Made by a program: the position numbers and the translations under genes. From Actinoplanes sp. DH11 (GTDB lineage Bacteria; Actinomycetota; Actinomycetes; Mycobacteriales; Micromonosporaceae), in NCBI RefSeq assembly GCF_020873875.1, contig NZ_JAHWGU010000034.1, positions 31,465 to 95,464 on the forward strand: a stretch of DNA of 64,000 nucleotides, given 5' to 3'. Below, one piece after another: positions 8,019 through 16,698 of the stretch (position 1 is its first letter; each line of letters begins with the position of its first letter). The notes beneath the pieces were generated by a model. The model was not told where the DNA came from. It ran no database searches and was given only the letters and a program-made list of their open reading frames with translations.

Positions 8019-8977
8019 CGGCCGCGGACCAATTTGGTGAAGAACGACAGGTAGCTGGTGTGGAAGTACTTCAACCGGGGCCGCACCTCCGCATGCAGGT
8101 CGGGCAGCCGCTCGATCGGCAGGTTCGGCATCAGATGGTGCTCGACGTGGAAGTTGTTGCCGTTGGTGAACCACATCATGAAGCGGTTGGACCGGATCGT
8201 CCGGGTGTTGGCGAACGGGTCCTGGTTGAGCGTCTCGCAGCGGAAGTGCTCGGGCAGCTCGATCGCGGCGTGCACCGGTCCGGCGACCAGCAGCAGCGGC
8301 AGGACCCACACCCACAGCACCACCGGCTCGCGGACCAGCACGGAGAGCACGGTCAGGACCAGCAGCACGGCCAGGATGACGTAGTGGTCGCGTCGGATCC
8401 GCCGAGACGTGGCCGCCGACTCGTCCGGGTAGTCGCGGCCCAGCAGCGCCCGGCCGGCGTTCTCCAGGAAAAGACGGTAGAAGTGCAGCATCGTGAAGCG
8501 GATGGTCCACACCAGCACGGTGCGCCAGCGGGACCGGGTGCCGTCCGCGCCGTACTGGTCGCCGTAGTCGAAGAACTCCCGGTTCTCCGGCGTCCCGAGG
8601 TCACGGTGATGACGCAGGTGGGTCGCCCGGTAGGCGGCGAACGAAATCAGCATGGGCACGCCGAGCGCGATGCCGGCCACCATGTTGGCCCGCCGGTTGC
8701 GGAACCCGAGGCTGTGCAAGGCCTGGTGCTGCAGCTCGGCGGCGTGCGCGAACATGCACCCGAGCAGCAGGACGCCGACGGTCCGGCTCCATCCGGCCGG
8801 GTACAGCGCCAACGCCGCGCCGGCCGCGATGAGCAGGGCGCAGACCGCGAGTTTCGCGGCGAACGCGCCGTTGCTGATCGGGGTGCGCAGGTGTTTGAAC
8901 TCGCCGCGCAGACCGGCACCGGCCACCACGGCCGGTCCGGCTGTGGGTGGCGGCTGCTCGCTCTCGACGATCTTCAT
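8015..8977 (-). CDS. Membrane fatty-acid desaturase
   Basis: This 320-residue integral-membrane di-iron desaturase/hydroxylase shows all three histidine boxes: H84-H88 (HQALH), H120-H124 (HLRHH) and H277-H281 (HVEHH). Hydrophobic segments lie around 41-60, 67-80, 100-115 and 205-245. The ATG at 8977 has GGAAGGGA about 10 bases upstream. The gene starts 40 bases after the NRPS stop and is coupled to the acyltransferase by a 4-base overlap. It would introduce a double bond or hydroxyl into an acyl chain, probably that of the lipid part of the cluster product. Sterol- or carotenoid-type substrates cannot be excluded. Confidence 0.85.
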   Translation of the reverse strand: MKIVESEQPPPTAGPAVVAGAGLRGEFKHLRTPISNGAFAAKLAVCALLIAAGAALALYPAGWSRTVGVLLLGCMFAHAAELQHQALHSLGFRNRRANMVAGIALGVPMLISFAAYRATHLRHHRDLGTPENREFFDYGDQYGADGTRSRWRTVLVWTIRFTMLHFYRLFLENAGRALLGRDYPDESAATSRRIRRDHYVILAVLLVLTVLSVLVREPVVLWVWVLPLLLVAGPVHAAIELPEHFRCETLNQDPFANTRTIRSNRFMMWFTNGNNFHVEHHLMPNLPIERLPDLHAEVRPRLKYFHTSYLSFFTKLVRGR

Positions 8978-9017
8978 CTGCTGCTCGTCCCTTCCTGTCG
9001 TCGATCGAAGCCGAACA

Positions 9018-12000
9018 TCATCGACTCTCCGAGGCGCTCGCGTCCGCTCCTTCCCACCTGCTCCGGAGCAGCTTGCCGAGGTGTGCCAGGGGCTCCGGGT
9101 CGAACACTCCGTCCGGACCCGCGCCCAGCTGCTCCTCGCTGACAGTGATCGCCTCGGGTGCCTCCGGTGGGTTGTCGGTGCCCGGGTCGGCCACCAGCAC
9201 CAGCAGACCGGGGTCGCGGTGGTCGGCGAGCACCGCGGCGGCGATCCGCCGGGCCAGTGCCGCGCCGTCACCGACGCCCAGGAAGTGACAGGGCCCGGAC
9301 GGTCGGACGGCACGCACCAGGTCCGCGGACGCGGTGACCGGGTCGGTCCCGTCCGCGGCCGGGGCGCGCAGGCCGTACAGCGGCCGGTCCGGCACATGGG
9401 TGGCCAGGCGCAGGAACGCCCAGGGGTCGGTTCCCGAGGGGGCGACGCAGAACAGCGGGTCGGCGTCGCCGGTCGGCCGCAGGGGCACCAGCGGTTCGGT
9501 ACCCCAGTCGTCCCCGACCGCGGCGGCGACCTGCTCGGCGACCGCCTCGACGGTCAGCTTCTGGACGATCTCACGGACGGCCAGGCGGACCCCGAACCGG
9601 CTGCGCAGCCGGCCGACCAGGCGAGTCGCCGACAGCGAGTGACCACCCAGGTCGAAGAAGTTGTCCGCCAACGTCACCGAGGGGACCTGGAGGATCTCGC
9701 AGAACGCCGCGGCGACCGCCTCCTGAACCGGACCGCGCGGTGCCGGCGGCGAAGCGAGCCCGCTGCCGCCGCGCAGGTCGGGCAGGGCCCGGCGATCCAG
9801 CTTGCCGCTGCGGCTGAGCGGAAGGTCGTCGAGCACGCCGACGAGCTGGGGCACCAGGTGGCCCGGCAGCTCGGTGGCGAGCCGGCGGCGCAGGTCGGCC
9901 GGATCCGGCCGGCTGCCCGCGACAGGCACCACGTAGCCGAGCAGCCGCCGTTCCCCGGTGGGGTCCTCGTGCACCGTCGCCGCGGCGCGAGCCACCCCCG
10001 GCAGGCCGAGCAGAGCCGCCTCCACCTCGCCGAGCTCGATCCGAAGCCCGTTGAGTTTTGCCTGGCCGTCGTCGCGGCCGACGAAGACGAGGCGGCCGCC
10101 GGCGTCCCACCGGACCAGGTCCCCGCTGCGGTACATCCGCGCCTCGTCGCCGGTCCCGGGCGGAGCGAACGGGTCCGGCACGAAGCGTTCCGCGGTCAGT
10201 TCCCGGCGGTTGCGGTATCCCAGGGAGACCCCGGCGCCGCCGATGTACAACTCGCCCACCGCTCCCCTCGGCGCCAGCCGGCGTGCCTGATCCAGCACGT
10301 ACACCCGGACGTTGCGCAACGGGGTGCCGATCGGCGGTGCGGTGGCGTCGTCCGGTGTGAGCGGCTCGCTCATCGAGGTGGAGATGGTGCACTCGGTGGG
10401 ACCGTAGCCGTTGATCAGCCGGCACACCGGTGCGAACCCCTCGATCACCTGAGCCGAGGCGGCCTCCCCGACGATGGAGATCGTGGCGTCGGCCGGCACG
10501 TCCGAGGTGGCCATCGTGGACAGCACGGACGGCACCAGGACCAGGTCGTTGACCCGCTCCTCGCGCAGAAGCCCGGCGAGGTCCGCGCCGGGCGCGAGCC
10601 GCTGGGCCGGCGCCCCGACCAGGGTGCCGCCGAGGAAGATCGACTGGGTCATCTCGCCGACGAAGGCGTCGAAGCTGGGGGAGGCGAACTGCAGGGTCCG
10701 CCGGCCCGGTCCCGGTCCGAGCCGGTCACGCATCGCTTCGGTCACGTTGACGACGCCGCGGTGCGAGACCTCGACCGCCTTCGGCGTGCCGGTGGAGCCG
10801 GAGGTGTAGATCAGGTACGCCGGCAGGCGGGGCGAGAAGGGTGCGGTCCGCTCCGCATCGGTCGGCCGGTCCGCGGACTCGGACGCGCAGGCCGTGGCGG
10901 TGCCGGCCGCGTCCACCACGAGGCGGTCGGTGACCGTGGCCGCGACCGTGGCGGTCTCCTCACACACCAGCAGCACGGACACCTCGGCGTCGGTGACCAT
11001 GAAGTCGATCCGCGACGGGGGGTACGCGGTGTCGACGGAGAGGAACGCCGCTCCCGTCTTGAGCACCGCGAGCGCCGCGATCACCAGCTCCGGGCATCGC
11101 GGCATGGCCAGGCCGACCGTCCGGCCCGGGCCCACCGCCCGGCCGATCAGCAGGCGTGCCAGCCGGTTCGCCCGCTCGTCCAGCTCGCGGTACGTGACAG
11201 TGCCGCCCTGCCACCGCAACGCCGGCGCCTCCGGGGTACGGTCGGCCCACTCCTCGACCATCTGGTGTACGCCGATGTCCGGGACGTCGTGGATCGGGCC
11301 GGCGCCCAGCTCGAGCAGGCGACGCCGCTCGGCCGGCTCGACCAGGGGCAGGTCGGCGACCGCGGTGTCCGGGGTGGCCGTGGCGGCCCCCTCCAGGAAG
11401 AACAGCAGGCGACGCAGGTGCCCGGCGAGTTCCGCCGGCGAGTAGCCACCCGCGTCGGCGTCCACGATCAATTCCGTGCTGCCACCGGGCAGGTCGAAGA
11501 AGATCGCGCTGAAGTCCTCGATGTCGGGCTTCGACAGGGTCCGCAGCCGGTGGTCGAGCCCGGCGAAGTCCAGCTCCGCGCCGGAGCCCATCACGTTGAC
11601 GATCGGACCCCACAGCGCACGCCCGGTGCCGGTGAGGTCGAGGTCGGTGATCATGCGAGTGGTCGGGTACCGGCTGTGCAACAGGGACTCCCGCAGGCGG
11701 CCGGCGGCCCGGGTGACGAAGTCCCCGAGTCGTTGGCCGTCGGTCAGGCGCACGCACAACGGCATGCCGTTCGCGGTCATGCCCGGAGTCGCCCGCTCGG
11801 CACGGCTGATCCGGCCGGTCACCGGGACGCCCACGACCAGCTCGTCGGCGCCGGCCATGCGCAGCACGTACGCGCTGACCAGCGCGACGGCCAGCTCGGA
11901 CCAGCCGACGCCCAGCCGGGCCGCCGTGGCGTGCAGCCGGGCCAGCAGGTCGACCGGGATCTCGGCCCGTTGCCGCAGCACCACGCCGGAGCGCTGGTAC

Positions 12001-12662
12001 CGCCGGCCGGACAGGCGGACCGGCTCCGGCAGGTCACGCAGCCGCTGGGACCAGAAGAGCTGGTCCTGCTCGAGACGTGGACCGCGGTGGTAGGCCGCTT
12101 CGGCGTCGACGAGAACACGGTATGGCGGGAAGGGGCGTCCGGCGGGCTCCGCCGCATCGGCCGACGCGGCCACCAGGGCGGTGTACCACTCGGCGGTGCG
12201 CCGGTGCAGGGCGGCCAGACTCCAGCCGTCGACGGCGAGGTGGTGCACGCGGCGGTAGAGGACGAAGTGGTCGGCGGCGAGCCGGATCAGCGCCGCGCCG
12301 CACAGTTCGTGCCCGAAGACGTCCACCGGCGCTCTGGTGTCGGCCTCCATCCACCGGGTGGCGGCCGCCTCCGGGTCGGCTTCCGCGCTGACGTCCACGA
12401 ACCGCAGCGGGGTGGCCGCGGAGCCGTCCACATGATGCACCGGGCCTTCGGGAGTGGCCGTGAACCGCAGGCGTAGTGCCTCCGCCTCGGCCTCGACCCG
12501 CCGGTGTGCCTCCGCCATCGCGTCGGCGTCGACGGCGCCGAAGAGATCGATGCGGTCGCTGATGCTGTCGTGAGCGCCGTCGGAACCCAGCGTCTGCGAC
12601 AGCCACACGCCCGACTGCGCGGACAGCAACGGCCAAGCCTCATGGTCGTTTGTGGACAACAC
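9018..12662 (-). CDS. Single-module NRPS: C-A-PCP with degenerate thioesterase tail
   Basis: The 1214-residue protein contains a condensation domain (1-430, HHLAVDG at 140-146) and a complete adenylation domain (about 460-960: A3 near 618-630, YGPTE near 753-757, SGDLV near 846-850, A10 lysine K954). A carrier domain follows with S1009 in LGGHS, then 165 residues resembling a thioesterase N-terminus. The usual GxSxG is GVGDG (1129-1133), with no serine, and the tail is too short for a whole alpha/beta hydrolase. By eye the binding-pocket residues read D-A-G-V-S-V-G-I-S, which I cannot match to a known amino acid; the leading Asp suggests an alpha-amino acid. GTG 12662 follows GGGGAGGG by 5 bases. 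It begins the eight-gene operon. Confidence 0.92.
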   Translation of the reverse strand: MLSTNDHEAWPLLSAQSGVWLSQTLGSDGAHDSISDRIDLFGAVDADAMAEAHRRVEAEAEALRLRFTATPEGPVHHVDGSAATPLRFVDVSAEADPEAAATRWMEADTRAPVDVFGHELCGAALIRLAADHFVLYRRVHHLAVDGWSLAALHRRTAEWYTALVAASADAAEPAGRPFPPYRVLVDAEAAYHRGPRLEQDQLFWSQRLRDLPEPVRLSGRRYQRSGVVLRQRAEIPVDLLARLHATAARLGVGWSELAVALVSAYVLRMAGADELVVGVPVTGRISRAERATPGMTANGMPLCVRLTDGQRLGDFVTRAAGRLRESLLHSRYPTTRMITDLDLTGTGRALWGPIVNVMGSGAELDFAGLDHRLRTLSKPDIEDFSAIFFDLPGGSTELIVDADAGGYSPAELAGHLRRLLFFLEGAATATPDTAVADLPLVEPAERRRLLELGAGPIHDVPDIGVHQMVEEWADRTPEAPALRWQGGTVTYRELDERANRLARLLIGRAVGPGRTVGLAMPRCPELVIAALAVLKTGAAFLSVDTAYPPSRIDFMVTDAEVSVLLVCEETATVAATVTDRLVVDAAGTATACASESADRPTDAERTAPFSPRLPAYLIYTSGSTGTPKAVEVSHRGVVNVTEAMRDRLGPGPGRRTLQFASPSFDAFVGEMTQSIFLGGTLVGAPAQRLAPGADLAGLLREERVNDLVLVPSVLSTMATSDVPADATISIVGEAASAQVIEGFAPVCRLINGYGPTECTISTSMSEPLTPDDATAPPIGTPLRNVRVYVLDQARRLAPRGAVGELYIGGAGVSLGYRNRRELTAERFVPDPFAPPGTGDEARMYRSGDLVRWDAGGRLVFVGRDDGQAKLNGLRIELGEVEAALLGLPGVARAAATVHEDPTGERRLLGYVVPVAGSRPDPADLRRRLATELPGHLVPQLVGVLDDLPLSRSGKLDRRALPDLRGGSGLASPPAPRGPVQEAVAAAFCEILQVPSVTLADNFFDLGGHSLSATRLVGRLRSRFGVRLAVREIVQKLTVEAVAEQVAAAVGDDWGTEPLVPLRPTGDADPLFCVAPSGTDPWAFLRLATHVPDRPLYGLRAPAADGTDPVTASADLVRAVRPSGPCHFLGVGDGAALARRIAAAVLADHRDPGLLVLVADPGTDNPPEAPEAITVSEEQLGAGPDGVFDPEPLAHLGKLLRSRWEGADASASESR

Positions 12663-12906
12663 GAACGCCCTCCCCGCCGAGCATCGCCGGCCCCCCGTCA
12701 GGCCAACCCCCAAGCAAGTAGCACGCGGTCGATGTCACAGACAATGGGACATTTACCAGCGCCACTGTCATAGCTGTGACCGACCGCAGCACATCGACGT
12801 GGGAGACGTACGCCGCGGGCTCCTGCGAGAAAATAAGTCGATCAATGCGTTATACGTCGCCCCGTATGGTGTTCTGGTGGTATTCGTCAGGGGGGGTGCT
12901 CGGGCG
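12663..12906. promoter_or_regulatory. Divergent control region with imperfect palindrome at 12767-12780
   Basis: The region separates the NRPS operon from the transposase-derived gene and must hold the NRPS promoter. A 14-bp near-palindrome GTCATAGCTGTGAC (12767-12780) matches its reverse complement at 12 of 14 positions. A related half-site GTCACAG lies at 12734-12740, so a dimeric repressor or activator site is plausible. AT-rich TTATAC near 12850 could be a -10 for the plus-strand gene. No regulator gene of a standard family lies next to the operon. Confidence 0.35.
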
Positions 12907-13938
12907 GTGACGTCCGAGGTGCCGGAGAGTTTCATTGCTGAGTTCCGTGTCATCGAGCCGCATCTGGACGAGCGGCAGCGCCGGTTGGTGCTGGCGGCGC
13001 GAGCGGTGTCACTCGGGCAGGACGGAGCCCGCCGGGTCGCCCAGGCGGTGGGGGTGCATCCGCGCACCGTCACCAAGGGCATCGCCGAGCTGCACGGCGG
13101 CAACGGCCACACCGGCAACCTCCGCCGGCCCGGAGGCGGGCGCAAGAGCCTCACCGAGACCGATCCGGACGTGCTGCCCGCCCTGCTGGGACTGATGGAG
13201 CCGAACGCGGATGACCTGCCACAACTGCAATGGACTCCGCTGTCGACCCGGGCGATCGCCGCCGAGTTGCAGGACCACGGCCACCGGATCTCCGCGTGGT
13301 CGGTGGCGAAGCTGCTGCGGCAGAACGGCTTCCGGCTCTCCTCCGGCTCCCGCTCGGCGCCGCGCGACGGCCGGCCCGACCGCGACGAGCAACTTCGCCG
13401 GGTCAACGACTACGTCGGCCGGTGGCGCGCGGCCCATCTTCCGGTGCTGGCCGTCAGCGTCACGCGTGAGCGGCATGACCGGGAGGCCGGCGCACTCGAT
13501 CCGTCGTTACCGCTGTCGGCCGGGGCCGCCCGGGTCATCGACGTGAACGACCCCGGCTCCGACGACGCGACGGTGGCGCTGACGATGAGCGCCATCCGAG
13601 TCTGGTGGGATCAGCAGCCGGCGACGCACGGTCAGTTGTTGTTGGTGCCCGACGCGACCGTCTGGGCCAGCGGCAGCCGGGTGTGGCGCCGGGCGGTGAC
13701 CGGGCTCGCCGCGGACACCGGCCTGACCATCTCGGTCTGCTACCTCCCGCCGATCACCATGCGGTGGGTCCGGGTCGCGGAGCTGATCCGCTCCACCGTG
13801 ATGGTGCAGCGAGCCGGGAGTGCGTGCGACTCCCACGAGGTCGAGCTGCGGGTGATGACCGGCACCGGTCCCGTCGCCACCCCGATGGCGCCGCCGGACG
13901 GGCCACCGGCCTGGAACTACACGCTCGGGCCGGGGTGA
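12907..13938 (+). CDS. ISAzo13-type transposase-derived protein lacking catalytic residues
   Basis: The 343-residue product follows the ISAzo13 (Rhodopirellula-type DDE) transposase from end to end. Early on are IEPHLDERQRRL and a helix-turn-helix near 40-60, then RRPGGGRK, LQWTPLSTRAIAAEL, ISAWSVAKLLRQNGF and DRDEQL; the final WNYTLGP is also typical. From memory the family has SVDTKKKE, ADGGGSNG and HFPPGTSKWNKIEHR. Here these read SVTRERHD (first Asp lost), PDATVWASG (D249 kept) and YLPPITMRWVRVAEL (Glu displaced). The protein is also shorter than the usual ~400 residues. The frame is fully open despite these losses, so it may be a domesticated DNA-binding protein or a young remnant. Start GTG 12907 is tentative (AGGGGGGG 10 bases upstream). 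No terminal inverted repeats were found. Confidence 0.75.
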   Translation: MTSEVPESFIAEFRVIEPHLDERQRRLVLAARAVSLGQDGARRVAQAVGVHPRTVTKGIAELHGGNGHTGNLRRPGGGRKSLTETDPDVLPALLGLMEPNADDLPQLQWTPLSTRAIAAELQDHGHRISAWSVAKLLRQNGFRLSSGSRSAPRDGRPDRDEQLRRVNDYVGRWRAAHLPVLAVSVTRERHDREAGALDPSLPLSAGAARVIDVNDPGSDDATVALTMSAIRVWWDQQPATHGQLLLVPDATVWASGSRVWRRAVTGLAADTGLTISVCYLPPITMRWVRVAELIRSTVMVQRAGSACDSHEVELRVMTGTGPVATPMAPPDGPPAWNYTLGPG

Positions 13939-14034
13939 GCGGGGTGAGGCCGGGGTCGGCCGGAAGGGTCGCGGCCTCGGCAGTACCGGGGTCTTCCGCG
14001 AGACACCCGGCCGGCCGCGGCGGCCGAGGCATCC

Positions 14035-14691
14035 TCAGGTCCGGTCGCGTGACGGCGCGACGCTCGCCTGCCTGGCTTGCGCGAGGCGTGCGGCAAGTCC
14101 GTCGACGAACATGGTGAGCGCGAACTCGAAGCTGTCCCGGTCCACGGCGTCGGCGTGTTCGCGCAGCCGGTGCGCGTCGACGAGGGCCGGGTACCGGTTC
14201 AGGTAGACCTGCACGTCGTCGACGAAACCGCGGGAGAACGAACCCATCGCGGCGCCGACGACCAGGTACTTGGTCGAGGCGCCGATCATCGTGGCCTCTC
14301 GGGCCGGCCAGCCCGCGCCGACCAGGCCGCCGTGGATCGCGTCGGCGCGGCGCAGGGACGCGTCGCGCTGGCCGGGGCCGCGGGCCAGGAACGGCACGAT
14401 GTTCGGATGCTCGGCCAGCGCCGCCCGGTAGGACCGGGCCCAGCTGAGCAACCCCTCGCGCCAGCCGGACGCGAACGCGCTGACGTCCACCTTCTCCATG
14501 ATCTCGCCGGCCACGTCGTCGAGCAGCTGTTCCTTGGTCGGGTAGTGGAAGTAGAGCGCCGGCGCGCTGACCCCGAGCGCGGTCGCGAGCTTGCGCATGC
14601 TCAGCCCGTCCAGCCCGTCCCGGTCGATGATCTCCAGGGCGGCCGCCCGGATGCCGGCCTGGCTCAGCAGGGGCGTGGTCGGCCGGGGCAT
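14035..14691 (-). CDS. TetR-family transcriptional repressor
   Basis: This 218-residue regulator has an N-terminal TetR helix-turn-helix (about residues 10-55, including LSMRKLATALGVSAPALYFHY) and a C-terminal ligand-binding half of the TetR_C type. ATG 14691 has AAAGGACC upstream. It is divergent from the acyl-CoA dehydrogenase operon with only 83 bases between the two starts. A strong inverted repeat lies in that gap, so repression of itself and of the operon, relieved by an acyl-CoA or related ligand, is the simplest reading. Confidence 0.88.
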   Translation of the reverse strand: MPRPTTPLLSQAGIRAAALEIIDRDGLDGLSMRKLATALGVSAPALYFHYPTKEQLLDDVAGEIMEKVDVSAFASGWREGLLSWARSYRAALAEHPNIVPFLARGPGQRDASLRRADAIHGGLVGAGWPAREATMIGASTKYLVVGAAMGSFSRGFVDDVQVYLNRYPALVDAHRLREHADAVDRDSFEFALTMFVDGLAARLAQARQASVAPSRDRT

Positions 14692-14709
14692 GTGAGGTCC
14701 TTTCGCGGT

Positions 14710-14736
14710 GGTGCCTAACGGTGTTAAGTTAGCACC
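14710..14736. promoter_or_regulatory. Candidate TetR operator
   Basis: CTAACGGTGTTAAGTTAG (14715-14732) has perfect CTAAC/GTTAG arms. The symmetry extends outward to GGTGC/GCACC with one extra C on the left, giving a 27-bp near-palindrome. It is centred between the divergent starts at 14691 and 14775, where a TetR dimer would block both promoters. Confidence 0.6.
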
Positions 14737-14774
14737 CGTCGAGAAACCTGACAGCGTTAGTTTTAGGAGTTTCT

Positions 14775-15923
14775 GTGGACCTCGGCCTGACCCAGGAGCA
14801 GGAACAGTTCCGGGACCTCGCCCGCGAGTGGGTGGACCGTGAGGTCGTCCCGCACGTCACCGAGTGGGACCGTGCCGAGCAGGTCGACCTGAAGATCGTC
14901 GGCAAGCTCGGGGAGCTGGGCTTTCTCGGCCTCGGGATCGCCGAGGAGTTCGGCGGCTCGGGCGGTGACTTCCTCTCCTACATCCTGATGATGGAGGAGC
15001 TCGGCCGCGGCGACACCTCGGTACGCGGCATCGTCTCGGTCTCGCTCGGCCTGGTCGCGAAGAGCATCCAGTCCTACGGCACGCAGGAGCAGAAGCAGCG
15101 GTGGCTGCCGCCGCTCTGCACGGGGGAGACCCTGGGCTGTTTCGGTCTCACCGAGCCCGGCACCGGCTCCGACGCCGGATCGCTTACCACCCGGGCGGTG
15201 CGCGACGGCGACGACTGGGTGATCAGTGGCGAGAAGATCTTCATCACGAACGGCACGTGGGCGGGCGTGGTGCTGGTGTTCGCGCGTACCGGAGGGCCCG
15301 GACCGAAAGGGATCACCGCCTTCCTGGTGCCCGCGGACGCGCCGGGCCTGGCCCGGCGCGAGATCAAGGGGAAGCTCGGCCTGCGCGGCCAGGCGACCGC
15401 CGAGATCACCTTCGACGGGGTGCGGGTGAGCGACGCGGACCGGCTCGGCGACCTCGGCAGCGGCTTCAAGATCGCGATGGCGGCGCTGGACAAGGGCCGG
15501 ATCGCCGTCGCGTCCGGCTCCGTCGGGCTCGCCCGCGGATGCCTCGAGGCGGCCGTCGCCTACGCGCGGGAGCGCACCCAGTTCGGCAAGCCGATCGCCT
15601 CCTACCAGCTGGTCCAGGAGATGCTCGCCGACATGGCGGTGGAGACCGACGCCGCCCGGCTGCTCGTCTGGCGGGCGGCCGATCTGGTCGACCGGGGCCT
15701 GCGGTTCGGCACCGAGGCGTCGATGGCCAAACTGTTCGCCACCGAGTCCGCGGTCAAGGCCGCCAACCAGGCGATCCAGGTGTTCGGCGGCTACGGCTAC
15801 GTCGACGAGTTCCCGGTCGGCAAGGCCATGCGCGACGCCCGCGTCACCACCCTCTACGAGGGCACCAGCCAGATCCAGAAATTGCTCATCGGCCGTGCGC
15901 TGACCGGAATCAGCGCGTTCTGA
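14775..15923 (+). CDS. Acyl-CoA dehydrogenase, SCAD/MCAD-type catalytic base
   Basis: This 382-residue flavoprotein oxidises an acyl-CoA at C2-C3 and passes electrons to ETF. Family signatures are CFGLTEPGTGSDAGSLTTRA and GDDWVISGEKIFITNG. FGGYGYVDEFPV and LYEGTSQIQKLLIGRAL occur at the C-terminus, with E362 as the catalytic base in the short/medium-chain position. The alternative base position is glycine here (DKGRIAVA). GTG 14775 follows AGGAG. It is first in an operon with an SDR and a second dehydrogenase of a different subclass, which suggests a dedicated short- or branched-chain acyl degradation route. Chain specificity is not assignable by eye. Confidence 0.9.
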   Translation: MDLGLTQEQEQFRDLAREWVDREVVPHVTEWDRAEQVDLKIVGKLGELGFLGLGIAEEFGGSGGDFLSYILMMEELGRGDTSVRGIVSVSLGLVAKSIQSYGTQEQKQRWLPPLCTGETLGCFGLTEPGTGSDAGSLTTRAVRDGDDWVISGEKIFITNGTWAGVVLVFARTGGPGPKGITAFLVPADAPGLARREIKGKLGLRGQATAEITFDGVRVSDADRLGDLGSGFKIAMAALDKGRIAVASGSVGLARGCLEAAVAYARERTQFGKPIASYQLVQEMLADMAVETDAARLLVWRAADLVDRGLRFGTEASMAKLFATESAVKAANQAIQVFGGYGYVDEFPVGKAMRDARVTTLYEGTSQIQKLLIGRALTGISAF

Positions 15924-15936
15924 CAGGGGGTCACCA

Positions 15937-16683
15937 ATGCGGGTTGCCATCGTCACCGGGGCTGCGCGCGGCATCGGCGCCGCGACCGCGCTGCGTTTCG
16001 CCGAGGAGGGCGCGGCCGTCGCCGTACTCGATCTCGATCCGGACGCGTGCGGCGAGGTGGTCGAGAAGATCAAGGGGGCCGGCGGCACGGCCGTGGCCTA
16101 CGGCTGCGACGTCGCCGACGAAGCACAGGTGGACGCGGTCGTCGACAAGGTCGCGGCCGAGCTGGGCAGCGTCGACGTGCTGGTCAACAACGCCGGCGTG
16201 CTGCGGGACAACCTGCTGCACAAGATGTCCTCGTCGGACTGGGACATCGTGATGAACGTGCACCTGCGCGGCGCCTTTCTGTGCAGCCGGGCGGCGCAGC
16301 GGCACATGGTCCCGCAGCGCTCCGGGAAGATCGTCAACACGTCGAGCGTGTCGGCGCTGGGCAACCGGGGGCAGGCCAACTACTCCGCGGCGAAGGCCGG
16401 GATCCAGGGACTCACGCGTACCCTCGCCATGGAGCTGGGACCGTTCGGCATCAATGTGAACGCCGTCGCGCCCGGCTTCATCGTCACCGAGATGACCGAC
16501 GCGACCGCCGCCCGGGTCGGTGTGTCCGCCGCGGACATGCAGGCCAAGGCGGCCGAGATCACGCCGCTGCGCCGGGTCGGGCGGCCGGCGGACATCGCCG
16601 GGGTCGTCGCGTTCCTGGCCAGTGACGCGGCGTCCTTCATCACCGGACAGACCGTCTACGTCGACGGCGGACGCCGTCTCTAG
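15937..16683 (+). CDS. SDR-family reductase/dehydrogenase (FabG-like)
   Basis: This 248-residue short-chain dehydrogenase has the cofactor motif TGAARGIG, NNAG, a catalytic YSAAK and a C-terminal YVDGG typical of 3-oxoacyl-(ACP/CoA) reductases. Together with the flanking acyl-CoA dehydrogenases it probably acts as a 3-hydroxyacyl-CoA dehydrogenase or reductase. The aspartate ending beta2 (VLDLD) favours NAD(H) over NADP(H). The start follows AGGGGG by 6 bases, and 13 bases separate it from the upstream stop. Confidence 0.88.
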   Translation: MRVAIVTGAARGIGAATALRFAEEGAAVAVLDLDPDACGEVVEKIKGAGGTAVAYGCDVADEAQVDAVVDKVAAELGSVDVLVNNAGVLRDNLLHKMSSSDWDIVMNVHLRGAFLCSRAAQRHMVPQRSGKIVNTSSVSALGNRGQANYSAAKAGIQGLTRTLAMELGPFGINVNAVAPGFIVTEMTDATAARVGVSAADMQAKAAEITPLRRVGRPADIAGVVAFLASDAASFITGQTVYVDGGRRL

Positions 16684-16698
16684 AGCGATTGGAACGAC

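Noticed and set aside
12652..12906. N-terminal extension of the transposase-derived gene from an ATG at 12652
   Set aside because: The extra 85 residues have no family match and would overlap the NRPS ribosome site and promoter region.
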